A stretch of 64,000 nucleotides of DNA from Brachybacterium equifaecis (GCF_023509525.1 NZ_JAKNCJ010000001.1:186001-250000); one strand, 5' to 3'. Shown: positions 46,701 through 55,484, counted from the stretch's first letter. Notes: a model not told the origin generated them from the sequence alone. Numbers and translations are program-made.

Positions 46701-47215
46701 GCGGCCGGCTCGACCTCCACGGCCCAGTCCGGCCGCTGGGCGATCAGATCGGCCAGCAGCGCATCCTGCTCCGCACCCGTCACGAGGGTGGGCTCGCCGG
46801 TTCCTCGCTCCCGGCTCTCGGCCCTGACCACGGAGAAGGCATAGGCGGCCGGAGTGGCCACCCGCACGCTCGCAGCAGCTCCCGCGAGGGCGACCGCGTC
46901 GCGCAGGGCATCCGCCGGGGCGCGCCGCGCCACCAGCACCAGCGTCTCCTCGGTCCCGAGCGGCGCCGGACCCGCCCCCGCCGCGCGGGCGGCGGCGAGG
47001 GCTGCTGTGAGCACGAGGCTCGTGCGGCCGCTCCCCGGCGCGCCGGGGAGAAGGAGGTCGCGGCCCTGCTCGACGACGCGCAGCGCGCGGGACTGCGCGG
47101 GATCCGGATCGCTCAGCAGCCCTGGCAGGCGCCTCACATCCGGCGGCAGCACCTGCAGGGGCCGGGGTGCGGAGAAACCCCTGATCTGGGGCTCTGTCCC
47201 TGCGCTCTGATCCAT
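43778..47215 (-). CDS. adnA: AdnA subunit of the AdnAB helicase-nuclease
   Basis: A 1145-residue protein with a UvrD-like motor fused to a RecB-type nuclease. Iron-sulphur ligands are one Cys in HDCPQAWLLE and three in CDRCAVRRTC at the C terminus; the nuclease motif is VRVVDLKTG. The Walker A is GAPGSGRTS (58-66), with Arg64 where Lys is required, and motif II is VDDAQD. The motor is therefore probably weak or dead, leaving AdnB to drive translocation. The ATG at 47215 is preceded by GGGGG. adnB follows with a 4-base overlap. Confidence 0.9.
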   Translation of the reverse strand: MDQSAGTEPQIRGFSAPRPLQVLPPDVRRLPGLLSDPDPAQSRALRVVEQGRDLLLPGAPGSGRTSLVLTAALAAARAAGAGPAPLGTEETLVLVARRAPADALRDAVALAGAAASVRVATPAAYAFSVVRAESRERGTGEPTLVTGAEQDALLADLIAQRPDWAVEVEPAARTLPGFRAELRDVITRAEELGLLPRDLRALAAQRGRAAWFDAAALLEDYLDVLDLQSASALDAGPRLDSGALVRRAADLLGGLPPALLPRRVLVDDAQDLTAAGIALVRALARAGAQLLVTSCPDEMVDSFRGALPDAAARIAAAAPRPLEQIVLASSWRSRGTAAAGIAALRARLPIAGQPLELRRPQPAPTGQAAPTEQPAPTGQAEPEEALSPRATALGVLTAADPLEEARLIASVLRDTHHREQVPYDDMAVLCRSGGIVEQVADLLARSGLPVTTPQRLPALREEPVVADLLRIVELGAAAASGRTPQLSPEDAAALLRGPFGDADALRLRRIRRMLLDHERTAAGSGSQSDSAGSDSAGSDSTGADSQSDSAGADQAARASAELLAAAIVSPEEPGLPAPGTGNRTATPVHRLRRMVAAVRDLGPAPAAALALWAAWEAAALAEGWQQASLGLDRQRTITEGDARARLMARRLDAVSALFAAADRFTDRRPQADALVFIDQVRSQAVAEDTLAPRAEARGHVAVLTPAQLAGFERDTVVLARVQEGAWPNARLRSTLFGASELSLLWAQGRTPGSSQEVPLEGAPLRALQREQVIADELRLAVSALARGRSRVLVTAVDGGDLAPSVLLDLLRPHADARWPDPALLTADPGPAPDPRRLVAALRRRLESEDPRARTDAAILLARLAGEGVEGADPRTWYHQLPSSESPLRPDAETPVRLSPSSLERAHDCPQAWLLERAGGSRSAGAPQLIGTAIHALAQENPGGAGPGGVPDLLLRLQSLLRPLRLEETWSGRRRLRQAEDAVRLLEQYLAHAAPAIATEVPFAVRIGPVDLRGIMDRLEGEKEVRVVDLKTGRAPKSAAAAAEDLQLASYQTAVAAGSLEEVLGPDAGERLAGAQLVYVGTGGAKPAVRTQAALPAAEDPRWFETIAQKVAADVSGSQVRARRNPHCDRCAVRRTCALWPEGAQL

Positions 47216-47362
47216 ACCCCCAGTGGACCACAGGGGGCGGACAAACCGGTCCCCGGAGCCTGTATGCTCACGGTCCGGCCACGTGATACTTGCTGTCCGG
47301 CGACCCGTACTCGCAGCGCTGCGCGTCTGCCCCGGGCCCCCTGCCGCTCGGAGAGAGAGACC

Positions 47363-48226
47363 ATGAAGCAGACTCAGCGGATGCCCCGTGCGAAGCGTCG
47401 AGCCCAGCTGCTCACGATCGCGACGATCCAGTTCGTCCGCGACGGCTACCAGGCCTCTTCGATGGACGACATCGCGGCAGCCGCCGGCGTGACCAAACCG
47501 GTCCTCTACCAGCACTTCGACTCGAAGGACGACCTCTACCTGGCTGTCCTGGAGACGATCGGCGAGGACCTCCTCGCCGCCGCGCGCCGACTGCGCCACA
47601 TCGACGGCAGCACGCACGCGCGCGCGCGCTTCGGTCTCGTCGCTCTGCACGATGTCCTGCTCCCGCAGGGGGCGCTGCGCCTGCTCCTGGGGAACGAGTA
47701 CGTCTCACCTGCCGCCTCCCAGATCACGGAGCGCATCCTCTCGGAGCTCGCCCGCTCCGTGGCCGCGGTTCTCGCTGACCATCGCGATCTCGGGGAGCTC
47801 GAAGCGCTCGTGCTGGGGCGCTCGCTCGTCGGCGTCCTGCAGTCCACGGTCGAGATGCTGCGGGAGGTCGAGAACGCCGCGGCCGGGGCCGCAGCGGATC
47901 CTCAGCGCCCCGCCCCGCCTGCCGAGGGCGAGGCCGCAGCAGGAGGGGATGCGCGCTCCGACGACGAGGCGACCGCTCCCGCTGCGACCGCGCCCACGAT
48001 GACCGCTCCGGCGATGCCGGAGCTGGTCTCGGGTCTCGCGGCCCCCGGCGGGTCGCCCGAGGCCCTGGCCGCGCGCCGCCGGCTCCTGCTGGACGTGCTG
48101 ACCGACTTCCTGATCGGAGGGCTCACGGCGTTCTCTCCGCATCCCGGCGCGGATCCGGGCACGGACTCCGTCCCCGATTCTGAGCCCTCAGTGAACGCGG
48201 ACCCAGCCGTCGGCCGCACGCAGTGA
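47363..48226 (+). CDS. TetR-family transcriptional regulator
   Basis: A 287-residue TetR protein. The helix-turn-helix covers residues 15-60 (YQASSMDDIAAAAGVTKPVLYQHFDSKDDLY). The ligand-binding domain is interrupted by an Ala/Pro/Thr-rich insertion (about 185-230), and the C terminus is acidic and probably disordered. It is divergent from adnA and followed by the DUF3107 and helicase genes, as with M. tuberculosis Rv3208. Effector unknown. Confidence 0.9.
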   Translation: MKQTQRMPRAKRRAQLLTIATIQFVRDGYQASSMDDIAAAAGVTKPVLYQHFDSKDDLYLAVLETIGEDLLAAARRLRHIDGSTHARARFGLVALHDVLLPQGALRLLLGNEYVSPAASQITERILSELARSVAAVLADHRDLGELEALVLGRSLVGVLQSTVEMLREVENAAAGAAADPQRPAPPAEGEAAAGGDARSDDEATAPAATAPTMTAPAMPELVSGLAAPGGSPEALAARRRLLLDVLTDFLIGGLTAFSPHPGADPGTDSVPDSEPSVNADPAVGRTQ

Positions 48227-48303
48227 TGCGCCGATAGACTCGGAGCCGTGCGAGCGCGGCACAGCCGCGATCCCGCCCCCACCGCGACACGAAGGACTTC
48301 ATC

Positions 48304-48525
48304 ATGGACATCCGCATCGGCCTCCAGCACGCGCCCCGCGAGCTCACCATCGAGAGCGTCGAGACGCCCGAGGCGCTCCAGGAGACCCTCGCCTCCGCCA
48401 TCGAGCAGGGCACGGTCGCCGTGCTGCGCGACTCCAAGGGCGGGACGGTCCTCGTCCCCGGCTCGAAGATCGCCTACGTCGAGTTCACGGGGCAGAAGCC
48501 GCAGCGCGTCGGCTTCCTCGGCTGA
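48304..48525 (+). CDS. DUF3107 small protein
   Basis: A 73-residue actinobacterial protein (MDIRIGLQHAPRELTIE ... VEFTGQKPQRVGFLG), all alpha/beta with no catalytic motif. It corresponds to the small gene after the TetR regulator in mycobacteria (TB9.4). AGGA lies upstream of the ATG. Function unknown. Confidence 0.88.
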   Translation: MDIRIGLQHAPRELTIESVETPEALQETLASAIEQGTVAVLRDSKGGTVLVPGSKIAYVEFTGQKPQRVGFLG

Positions 48526-48548
48526 CCATCCCGGCCCGCCCGCGCATC

Positions 48549-50150
48549 GTGAGCAGCAGCGTCCCGGAGCCCGTCGCACCCTCGGTGCGGCGGGCTCTGG
48601 ACCGTTTCGTCCTCACCCCGATCCTCGCGATCGCCGGCGCCGCGATCGGCCTGGCACTGGTCCCCGCGACCACGGCGAGCGTCGGCCCCCTGGAGGTGTC
48701 GGTCGCGCTGCGCCCCTCGCTCTCCTCGGAGATGGTGCTGCTGGTGCCTCCGGTCGGGCAGATCGTGTTCGACTCCCATCAGGCTCCTGTGCGGATCGAG
48801 GGCCAGGTCGAGGGCGTGGACATCGCGCAGGCGCAGGCGCTCATCGCCGACCCCAGCGGCCTGTCCCGCCTCGAGCAGGAGGCCCCCGACGCCATCACCC
48901 GCGCCGCCGAGATCAGCGCGGCCCTGAACATCGCCTTCGCCGCGATCGGCGCGGGGCTCGGGGTGGGGCTCGCGACCCGCCGCTGGCGCCGCACGCTCAT
49001 CAGCGCGGCGAGCATCGCGGCGCTCACCGGCTCCTGCGCGGGCCTCGCGGCGGCGACCTTCCGCCCCGAGTCGCTGCAGCAGCCGCGCTTCGAGGGGCTC
49101 CTCTCGCAGGCGGCGTATCTCGCCGACGTCGGCGAGAGCACCGCCGCGAACTACGCGAGCTACCGCGCGACGTTCGCCGAGTTCGTCGGGCAGGTCTCCG
49201 CCCTGTACGTCGCGGCCGACGGCCTCCCCGTCGCGCAGAACCGCGAGGACCTCATCACGGTGCTGCACGTCTCGGACCTCCACGACAATCCTCAGGCGTT
49301 CGACGTGATCCGGCAGCTCGATCGGCAGTTCGACATCGACGTCGTCGTCGACACCGGCGACATCGTCTCCTGGGGCACGGGCATCGAGCACGGGCTGCTC
49401 TCCCAGATCGGCACGATCGACTCCCCCTACGTCTACATCCAGGGCAACCACGACGGTGCGGCGACCGCCGCCGCCGCCGCCGCGAACCCCAATGCGATCG
49501 TGCTGGACAACGAGACGGCGGAGGTCGCCGGGCTCACCTTCGCCGGGATCGGGGATCCGCGCTTCGCCGCGGACGACGACTCCGATGCGGCAGGCTTCAG
49601 CGCGGGCAAGGAGGCCGTGGCGGGATCCGGCTTCCAGCTCGGCGAGACGATCACCTCCTGGGATGCCGCGCATCCGGAGGCGGCGGTGGACATCGCCCTC
49701 CAGCACGACCCCTCGCAGAAGGCCGGACTGCTGGGCCGCGCTCCGCTGGTGCTGTCGGGCCACATGCACTCCTCGAAGGTCGAGCTCGACGTGGACGGCT
49801 CGGGCACCGACTGGCTGACCGTGGGCTCCACCGGCGGTGCGCTGGCCTCCGGCGGCGTGCGTCCGGTGCTCGACGGCGGGGAGCCGCTGGACCTCACGGC
49901 CCGGCTGCTCTACTTCGACCGCACGACCCAGCGCCTGGTCGCCTACGACGACATCGTGATGGGCGGGCTGGGGCTGGTCTCGATCTCGATCCAGCGCCAG
50001 CAGCTGCCTGCCCGGCCCGAGGAGCCCGAGCTCACCATCCCCTCGGGCGCCGAGACGCCGGAGGCGAGCATCCCTCCGGAGCAGGTGGTCGAGCCGGGCG
50101 TGGGCCTGAGCGACGAGGAGCGGCTGAGCCCCGCGGGCACCTCCCAGTAG
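48549..50150 (+). CDS. Membrane-anchored calcineurin-like metallophosphoesterase
   Basis: A 533-residue protein with an N-terminal membrane helix (about 20-45), an extracytoplasmic region, a second helix pair near 110-165, and a phosphoesterase domain. The metal-binding motifs are HVSDLHDNP (the first Asp/His), DTGDIVSWG, GNHDG, and GHMHSSK near the C-terminal end. The tail is acidic/Pro-rich. GTG start 23 bases after DUF3107. The final 15 bases with the stop are tandemly duplicated downstream. Confidence 0.87.
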   Translation: MSSSVPEPVAPSVRRALDRFVLTPILAIAGAAIGLALVPATTASVGPLEVSVALRPSLSSEMVLLVPPVGQIVFDSHQAPVRIEGQVEGVDIAQAQALIADPSGLSRLEQEAPDAITRAAEISAALNIAFAAIGAGLGVGLATRRWRRTLISAASIAALTGSCAGLAAATFRPESLQQPRFEGLLSQAAYLADVGESTAANYASYRATFAEFVGQVSALYVAADGLPVAQNREDLITVLHVSDLHDNPQAFDVIRQLDRQFDIDVVVDTGDIVSWGTGIEHGLLSQIGTIDSPYVYIQGNHDGAATAAAAAANPNAIVLDNETAEVAGLTFAGIGDPRFAADDDSDAAGFSAGKEAVAGSGFQLGETITSWDAAHPEAAVDIALQHDPSQKAGLLGRAPLVLSGHMHSSKVELDVDGSGTDWLTVGSTGGALASGGVRPVLDGGEPLDLTARLLYFDRTTQRLVAYDDIVMGGLGLVSISIQRQQLPARPEEPELTIPSGAETPEASIPPEQVVEPGVGLSDEERLSPAGTSQ

Positions 50151-50173
50151 GCCGCATGCCAGCAGGCCGCATG
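50144..50173 (+). repeat. 15-bp tandem duplication across a stop codon
   Basis: CCAG-T-AGGCCGCATG then CCAG-C-AGGCCGCATG: two 15-base units differing at one base, the first containing the TAG stop of the phosphoesterase gene. Similar duplications lie at 58586 and 59913. Confidence 0.8.
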
Positions 50174-50278
50174 TCCGTGCCGCAGGACCGCGCGAGCTTC
50201 CGGGCGGGCGCGCGCCAGGGGCGGCGCAGGGGGCACCGCTACGATGGCGGGGAGAATCCATGACCAGAGAGATGAACT

Positions 50279-52126
50279 GTGTCCGACACCAGCACCCCTG
50301 CCCCTGAGGCCGACGAGTCCGCCGCCGTGACGGCGCAGACCCCCGCCTCCCAGATCGCCGTCGAGCCCGGCTCCGGCGATGCCCCCTCCGATCCCGCCGC
50401 AGCGGCGCCGGAGGCCCCCGCTCAGACCTTCGCCGACTTCGACGTGCGACCTGACATCGTCGCGGCGCTCGCGGCCAAGGGCATCACCACGCCCTTCCCG
50501 ATCCAGGCGATGACCCTGCCGGTGGCCCTGCGCGGCCGCGACATCATCGGCCAGGCGAAGACCGGCACCGGAAAGACCCTCGGCTTCGGCATCCCGATGC
50601 TGCAGAGCGTCGTCGCCCCCGGCGAGGACAACCCCTCCGGCCGCGCCATCGGCAAGCCCCAGGGCCTCGTCGTGCTGCCCACCCGCGAGCTCGCGGTCCA
50701 GGTGGCGGAGGATCTCCGCGCCGCCTCCACCCAGCGCCCCGTGCGCATCCTCACCGTCTACGGCGGCCGCGCCTACGAGCCGCAGATCGAGGCCCTCGCC
50801 GAGGGCGTCGAGATCGTGGTGGGCACCCCCGGGCGCCTCATCGACCTCATGCGCCAGAAGCACCTGGACCTCTCGCAGGTGCAGATCGCGGTGCTGGACG
50901 AGGCCGACGAGATGCTCGACCTCGGCTTCCTCGAGGACATCGAGAAGCTCCTGAGCGCCGTCCCCGCCACGCGCCAGACCATGCTCTTCTCGGCCACGAT
51001 GCCCGGCCCGATCATGGCGCTCGCGCGCCGATTCATGCGCCAGCCCACCCACATCCGCGCTGCGGATCCCGGGGATCTCTCGCGCACGAAGGCCGACATC
51101 AAGCAGGTCATCTACCGCGCCCATCAGCTCGACAAGATCGAGGTGATGGCCCGCATCCTGCAGGCGCGCGAGCGCGGGCTGACGATCGTCTTCATGCGCA
51201 CCAAGCGCCAGGCCGACCAGGTCGCCCATGACCTGATGGACCGCGGCTTCGCCGCCGCACCGCTGCACGGCGATCTCAGCCAGGGCGCGCGCGAGCAGGC
51301 GCTGCGCGCGTTCCGCAACGGGAAGATCGATGTACTCATCGCGACCGACGTCGCCGCCCGCGGCATCGACGTCGAGGACGTCACCCACGTCATCAACTGG
51401 AACTCCCCCGATGACGACAAGACGTACCTCCACCGCACGGGCCGCACGGGCCGCGCGGGCAAGAAGGGCACCGCGATCACGTTCGTGGACTGGGACGATC
51501 TGGCCCGCTGGGCGCTGATCGCGCGCCAGCTCGGGCTGGAGAGCACCGAGGCCGTGGAGACCTACTCGACCTCCGATCATCTCTTCTCCGATCTCGACAT
51601 CCCCACCGACGCGAAGGGCACGCTGCCGAAGGCGAGCCGCACCCGCGAGGGCCTCGGCGCGGAGGTGCTCGAGGATCTGGGCGGCCCGTCGGCGCGTCGC
51701 GACAGCGGCCCGCGCACGGGCGGACGCTCCGGCGGCCGGGACGGCGGTCGCGAGGGCGGCCGTGGCCGCGACGGCGGTCGGGACGGCGGACGCGGCGGCG
51801 AGAGGGGCGGCCGTTCGCGCTCCGGCGAGCGCGGTGCGCACTCCGCTCGCGGCGCCTCCGCCGGTGATGCCGCCGAGTCCGAGGGCGTGACCGTGCAGCC
51901 CCGCGAGCGCTCCGAGCGCCCGCGCCGCGATCGCAGCCGCACGCGCCGCGTCAACGGCGAGGTCGTCGAGGGCGCAGGGTCGGGACCGGCTTCCGGCTCC
52001 GATTCCGGCGAGGGCGCTGAGGGCGGCGCACGCCGCCGCCGCTCCCGCGGGGGCCGCGGCCGAGGGCGCTCCGGCCAGAACGGCCAGAGCGCACAGGGCA
52101 CGACCGGCGGGAACGACGCCGGCTGA
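50279..52126 (+). CDS. DEAD-box RNA helicase
   Basis: A 615-residue helicase. An acidic N terminus precedes the Q motif (FPIQAMTLP), motif I AKTGTGKT, motif II DEAD, motif III SAT and motif VI HRTGRTGRAG. The C terminus (about 430-615) is rich in Arg, Gly and Ser with RDGGR/GGRDGGR repeats, an RNA-binding disordered tail. It likely acts in ribosome assembly or mRNA decay. It corresponds to M. tuberculosis rhlE in position. GTG start. Confidence 0.93.
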   Translation: MSDTSTPAPEADESAAVTAQTPASQIAVEPGSGDAPSDPAAAAPEAPAQTFADFDVRPDIVAALAAKGITTPFPIQAMTLPVALRGRDIIGQAKTGTGKTLGFGIPMLQSVVAPGEDNPSGRAIGKPQGLVVLPTRELAVQVAEDLRAASTQRPVRILTVYGGRAYEPQIEALAEGVEIVVGTPGRLIDLMRQKHLDLSQVQIAVLDEADEMLDLGFLEDIEKLLSAVPATRQTMLFSATMPGPIMALARRFMRQPTHIRAADPGDLSRTKADIKQVIYRAHQLDKIEVMARILQARERGLTIVFMRTKRQADQVAHDLMDRGFAAAPLHGDLSQGAREQALRAFRNGKIDVLIATDVAARGIDVEDVTHVINWNSPDDDKTYLHRTGRTGRAGKKGTAITFVDWDDLARWALIARQLGLESTEAVETYSTSDHLFSDLDIPTDAKGTLPKASRTREGLGAEVLEDLGGPSARRDSGPRTGGRSGGRDGGREGGRGRDGGRDGGRGGERGGRSRSGERGAHSARGASAGDAAESEGVTVQPRERSERPRRDRSRTRRVNGEVVEGAGSGPASGSDSGEGAEGGARRRRSRGGRGRGRSGQNGQSAQGTTGGNDAG

Positions 52127-52157
52127 TCCTCAGAGGCCCATGCGGCCGCCGCTCCGT

Positions 52158-52210
52158 CAGCGAGACCGACGTCCTGTTCCAGATCGTGGAACAGGACGTC
52201 GGTCTCGCTG
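52158..52210. terminator. 24-bp perfect hairpin between convergent genes
   Basis: Arms 52158-52181 and 52187-52210 pair without mismatch over 24 bp, with a 5-base loop. It begins 31 bases after the DEAD helicase stop and ends 52 bases before the marC stop. There is no U-tract in either direction. It is much longer than an ordinary terminator. Confidence 0.75.
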
Positions 52211-52262
52211 CATGCACGGCCGGCGGGGCGCCGGGAGCGGTGGCGACCAGGCGCCCGCGCAC

Positions 52263-52892
52263 TCAGGCGGGGATGACGCCCCAGTCGGTGAGGAAGGAAC
52301 GCACGGCGTCGAAGAGCATCTGCACGCTGATCGCGGCCAGCAGCACGCCGGCGATGCGGGTCACGAGGGTGACGCCGCCCTTCCCGAGCACGCGCGCGAT
52401 CACTACGGAGAACCGCATGAACAGGTACATCATCGCGGCGATCGCCACCAGGGCCAGTGCGATCGCGGAGAAGCGCGTGATCTCGCCGTCGGCCCGCTGC
52501 ACGAACAGCATCACCGCCACGATCGCCCCCGGCCCGCCCAGCAGCGGCGTGCCCAGCGGCACGAGCGCCACGTTCACGCCCTCGCTCGCGGCCATCTCGT
52601 CCTCCTGGCCCGCGAGCAGCTGCAGAGCGATCAGCAGGAGCAGGAGGCCGCCGGCGAACTGCAGCGCCGGCAGAGAGATGTGCATGTAGGCCAGGATGAA
52701 CTGGCCGAACACGGCGAAGCCGACGATCACCAGCATGCCGACCCCGGTCGCGACCAGCGCCGCGCGCGAGCGCTGCTTGGCGGTCATGGTGCTGGTGAGC
52801 GCCATGAAGATGGGGATCGTGCCGGGAGGGTCCACGATCACGAAGAGGGTGACGAGCACTTCGAGGAGGAAGCGGGCGTCGACCACGTTCAC
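52263..52892 (-). CDS. MarC-family integral membrane protein
   Basis: A 209-residue protein with six membrane helices, including LVTLFVIVDPPGTIPIFMALT, the family hallmark, and PLGTPLLGGPGAIVAVM. Function is uncertain despite the historical multiple-antibiotic-resistance name. The GTG start overlaps the upstream PHP stop by 4 bases (GTGA). Confidence 0.9.
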   Translation of the reverse strand: MNVVDARFLLEVLVTLFVIVDPPGTIPIFMALTSTMTAKQRSRAALVATGVGMLVIVGFAVFGQFILAYMHISLPALQFAGGLLLLLIALQLLAGQEDEMAASEGVNVALVPLGTPLLGGPGAIVAVMLFVQRADGEITRFSAIALALVAIAAMMYLFMRFSVVIARVLGKGGVTLVTRIAGVLLAAISVQMLFDAVRSFLTDWGVIPA

Positions 52893-53776
52893 GGCAGGAG
52901 GACCTCTGTTCGGCTGGCGGCGCGCTCGATCAGCGCGCTCAGGGCTGCGGGGGCGGTGAGGTTCTCCCCCAGCGCGTTCGGCTTGCCCGCGCCATGGTAG
53001 TCACTGCCTCCGGTGACGATGAGATCGCTCGCCCTCGTGAGGTCGCGCAGTCTCGCGCGCGCGACATCATCGTGCTCCCGGTGGTCGACCTCGATCCCTC
53101 CGAGGCCAGAGGCGATCATGCTCTCCAGGAGACCGTCCGGCACCTGGCCGCCGCGCATCCCGGAGGCGGGGTGGGCCGCGATCGACACACCCCCGGCATC
53201 AGCGATGGCGCGCACCGCGACGTCCGGGGCGGGCGCGTAATGGCGCACGTAGTACGGGCCCTGCGGGCTCAGCACCTCGCCGAACGCGGCGGAGCGGTCG
53301 GGCACAACCCCGCAGGCGACGAGCGCGTCGGCGATGTGCGGCCGGCCGACGGTGGTGTTCTCGCCGGCGACCTGGGCGGCGACGTCCTCCCAGGTGATGG
53401 GGTAGTCCGCGCCGAGGCGCTCGACCATCGCCCGGGCACGGCCGTCGCGGGAGGCGCGGGCGCGGGAGAGCTCCTCGGCGAGCGCGGTCCCGGCCGAGGG
53501 GTCGGGAAGGATCGCGAGCACGTGCACGCTGAAGTGGCGGTACTCGGTCGACACCTCGATCCCCGGCACGACGGCGATCCCGTGCGCGCGCGCCGCTCGC
53601 GCGGCCTCGTCCCAGCCTGCGACCGTGTCGTGATCGGTGAGGGCGATCGCGTCGAGCCCGCTCTCGGCGGCGCGGCGCACGAGCTCGGCGACAGTGGTGG
53701 TGCCGTCCGAGCAGCGCGAATGGGTGTGCAGGTCGATGCGGGCGTCGTCGCTGAGCCAGCGGGGGGTCTCGGGCAT
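52889..53776 (-). CDS. PHP-domain phosphoesterase (RNase AM/YciV-like)
   Basis: A 295-residue PHP protein. Metal ligands occur in DLHTHSRCSDG, LTDHDT, VPGIEVS, HPAS and GGSDYHG. YciV-type enzymes act on 3',5'-nucleotide bisphosphates and trim RNA 5' ends. It is first in the operon with marC. The ATG lies six bases after a TACGCT hexamer, so it may be leaderless. Confidence 0.9.
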   Translation of the reverse strand: MPETPRWLSDDARIDLHTHSRCSDGTTTVAELVRRAAESGLDAIALTDHDTVAGWDEAARAARAHGIAVVPGIEVSTEYRHFSVHVLAILPDPSAGTALAEELSRARASRDGRARAMVERLGADYPITWEDVAAQVAGENTTVGRPHIADALVACGVVPDRSAAFGEVLSPQGPYYVRHYAPAPDVAVRAIADAGGVSIAAHPASGMRGGQVPDGLLESMIASGLGGIEVDHREHDDVARARLRDLTRASDLIVTGGSDYHGAGKPNALGENLTAPAALSALIERAASRTEVLLP

Positions 53777-53800
53777 GTGCCCAGCGTAGCCATCGGTTCC

Positions 53801-53882
53801 CGACTGCCCAGCGCCGCTCGCGACCGCCTGCTCCGCTCCTCGGCCTGCTCCGCTCCTCCGACTGCCCTGCGCCGCTGGGCAG
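53801..53882. repeat. Nested direct and inverted repeats before pepP
   Basis: An 18-base unit at 53801-53818 recurs at 53859-53876 with one mismatch. Between them a 17-base unit is tandemly duplicated (53827-53843, 53844-53860; one or two mismatches). CTGCCCAGCG (53804-53813) is also the inverse of 53873-53882. It lies between the divergent PHP and pepP genes. Confidence 0.75.
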
Positions 53883-53901
53883 TGCGTGAGAGCATCGGGG
53901 G

Positions 53902-55452
53902 ATGAGCACCCACGAGACCCCCTCCGCCGACCGCGCCGACACCGCTGCCGCAGGCCCCTCCCCCGAGGAGCTCGCCTCCCGCGGGGACTCCCGTGCGCAG
54001 CGGCCCACCAACGCGGCGTTCCGCGCGTTCATCGGCGAGGACTGGGACGAGTCGGTCCCGGAGCCTGCGCGCCGCGCAGCCGCCGACTGGACGCCCGCGC
54101 GCCGCGACACCCTGGTGCAGAGCCTTCCCGGGGCACGGATCGTGCTGCCCGCAGGCGTCTTCAAGGTGCGCGCGAACGACACCGACTACCCCTTCCGACC
54201 GGACACCGCGTTCGCCTACTACAGCGGGCTCGGCACCGATGAGGAGCCCGACAGCGTCCTCGTCGTGGAGCCGTCCGCCGAGGACCCGCAGCGCAGCGAG
54301 GCGACGTACTTCTTCCGCCCGCGCGGAGGCTTCGACTCCACCGAGTTCTATGCGGATGCGCGCTACGGAGAGCTGTGGGTGGGGCGCCGCCCCACGCTTG
54401 AGGAGGTCTCCGCGCAGATCGGCATCCCCTGCCGCCACATCGACGAGCTGCGCGATGCGCTCGGCAAGGACGTCGGCGCGCAGCTGGATCTGCTGATCAA
54501 GCCCGGCATCGACGCGGGGATCGAGGAGATGGTCGCCGAGATCCGTGCGCAGAACGGGCTGGCGGGCGGCGAGGAGCAGAGCGCCGCCTTCGACCTGCTC
54601 GCAGAGAAGGCCAGCGAGCAGCGACTGGTGAAGGACGACTTCGAGATCGCGCAGATGCGCGAGGCCGTCGCCGCGACGATCTCCGGCTTCGAAGAGGTCG
54701 TGCGGGAGCTGCCGGCAGCCGTCGGCCACCCCCGCGGGGAGCGCGTCATCGAGGGCGTCTTCGGCAAGACCGCGCGCGGGGCGGGGAACGGGGTCGGCTA
54801 CGACACGATCGCCGCGGCCGGGCATCACGCCTGCACCCTGCACTGGGTGCGCAACGACGGCGCCGTGCGCGAGGGGGAGCTGGTGCTGATCGACGCCGGC
54901 GTCGAGGTCGACTCGCTCTACACCGCAGACGTCACCCGCACGCTCCCGATCTCCGGCACGTTCACCCCGGCCCAGCGGCAGGTCTACGAGGCCGTCCTCG
55001 AGGCGGCCGACGCCGCGTTCGCGATCGCCCGCCCCGGCATCCGCTTCCGCGAGCTGCACGCGGCGGCGATGGAGGTCATCGCCGCGAAGCTCGAGCAGTG
55101 GGGGCTGCTCCCGGGCACCGCGGCGGAGTCCCTCGCCGAGGACGGACAGTTCCACCGCCGCTGGATGGTGCACGGCACCAGCCACCACCTCGGACTGGAC
55201 GTGCACGACTGCGCGCAGGCGCGGCGCGAGATGTATCTCGACGCGGAGCTGGAGCCGGGAATGGTCTTCACGATCGAGCCCGGGCTCTACTTCCAGGCCC
55301 ACGATCAGAAGGTGCCCGCGCACCTGCGCGGGATCGGCGTGCGCATCGAGGACGACGTCCTCGTGACCGCCGACGGCGTCGAGAACCTCTCGGCCGCGCT
55401 CCCCCGCGGCGCCTCGGATATCGAGGCGTGGATGGCGTCACTCGCGCGGTAG
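53902..55452 (+). CDS. pepP: Xaa-Pro aminopeptidase (aminopeptidase P)
   Basis: A 516-residue M24B metallopeptidase. An N-terminal AMP-N domain (about 40-200) precedes the pita-bread catalytic domain. The ligands are in LVLIDAGVEVDSLYTADVTRT (two Asp), HGTSHHLGLDVHD (His), TIEPGLY (Glu) and GVRIEDDVLV (Glu), all present. It removes residues before proline. Confidence 0.93.
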   Translation: MSTHETPSADRADTAAAGPSPEELASRGDSRAQRPTNAAFRAFIGEDWDESVPEPARRAAADWTPARRDTLVQSLPGARIVLPAGVFKVRANDTDYPFRPDTAFAYYSGLGTDEEPDSVLVVEPSAEDPQRSEATYFFRPRGGFDSTEFYADARYGELWVGRRPTLEEVSAQIGIPCRHIDELRDALGKDVGAQLDLLIKPGIDAGIEEMVAEIRAQNGLAGGEEQSAAFDLLAEKASEQRLVKDDFEIAQMREAVAATISGFEEVVRELPAAVGHPRGERVIEGVFGKTARGAGNGVGYDTIAAAGHHACTLHWVRNDGAVREGELVLIDAGVEVDSLYTADVTRTLPISGTFTPAQRQVYEAVLEAADAAFAIARPGIRFRELHAAAMEVIAAKLEQWGLLPGTAAESLAEDGQFHRRWMVHGTSHHLGLDVHDCAQARREMYLDAELEPGMVFTIEPGLYFQAHDQKVPAHLRGIGVRIEDDVLVTADGVENLSAALPRGASDIEAWMASLAR

Positions 55453-55484
55453 GGCGCGCGCCGCCGGGCACTACCCTGGAGGGC

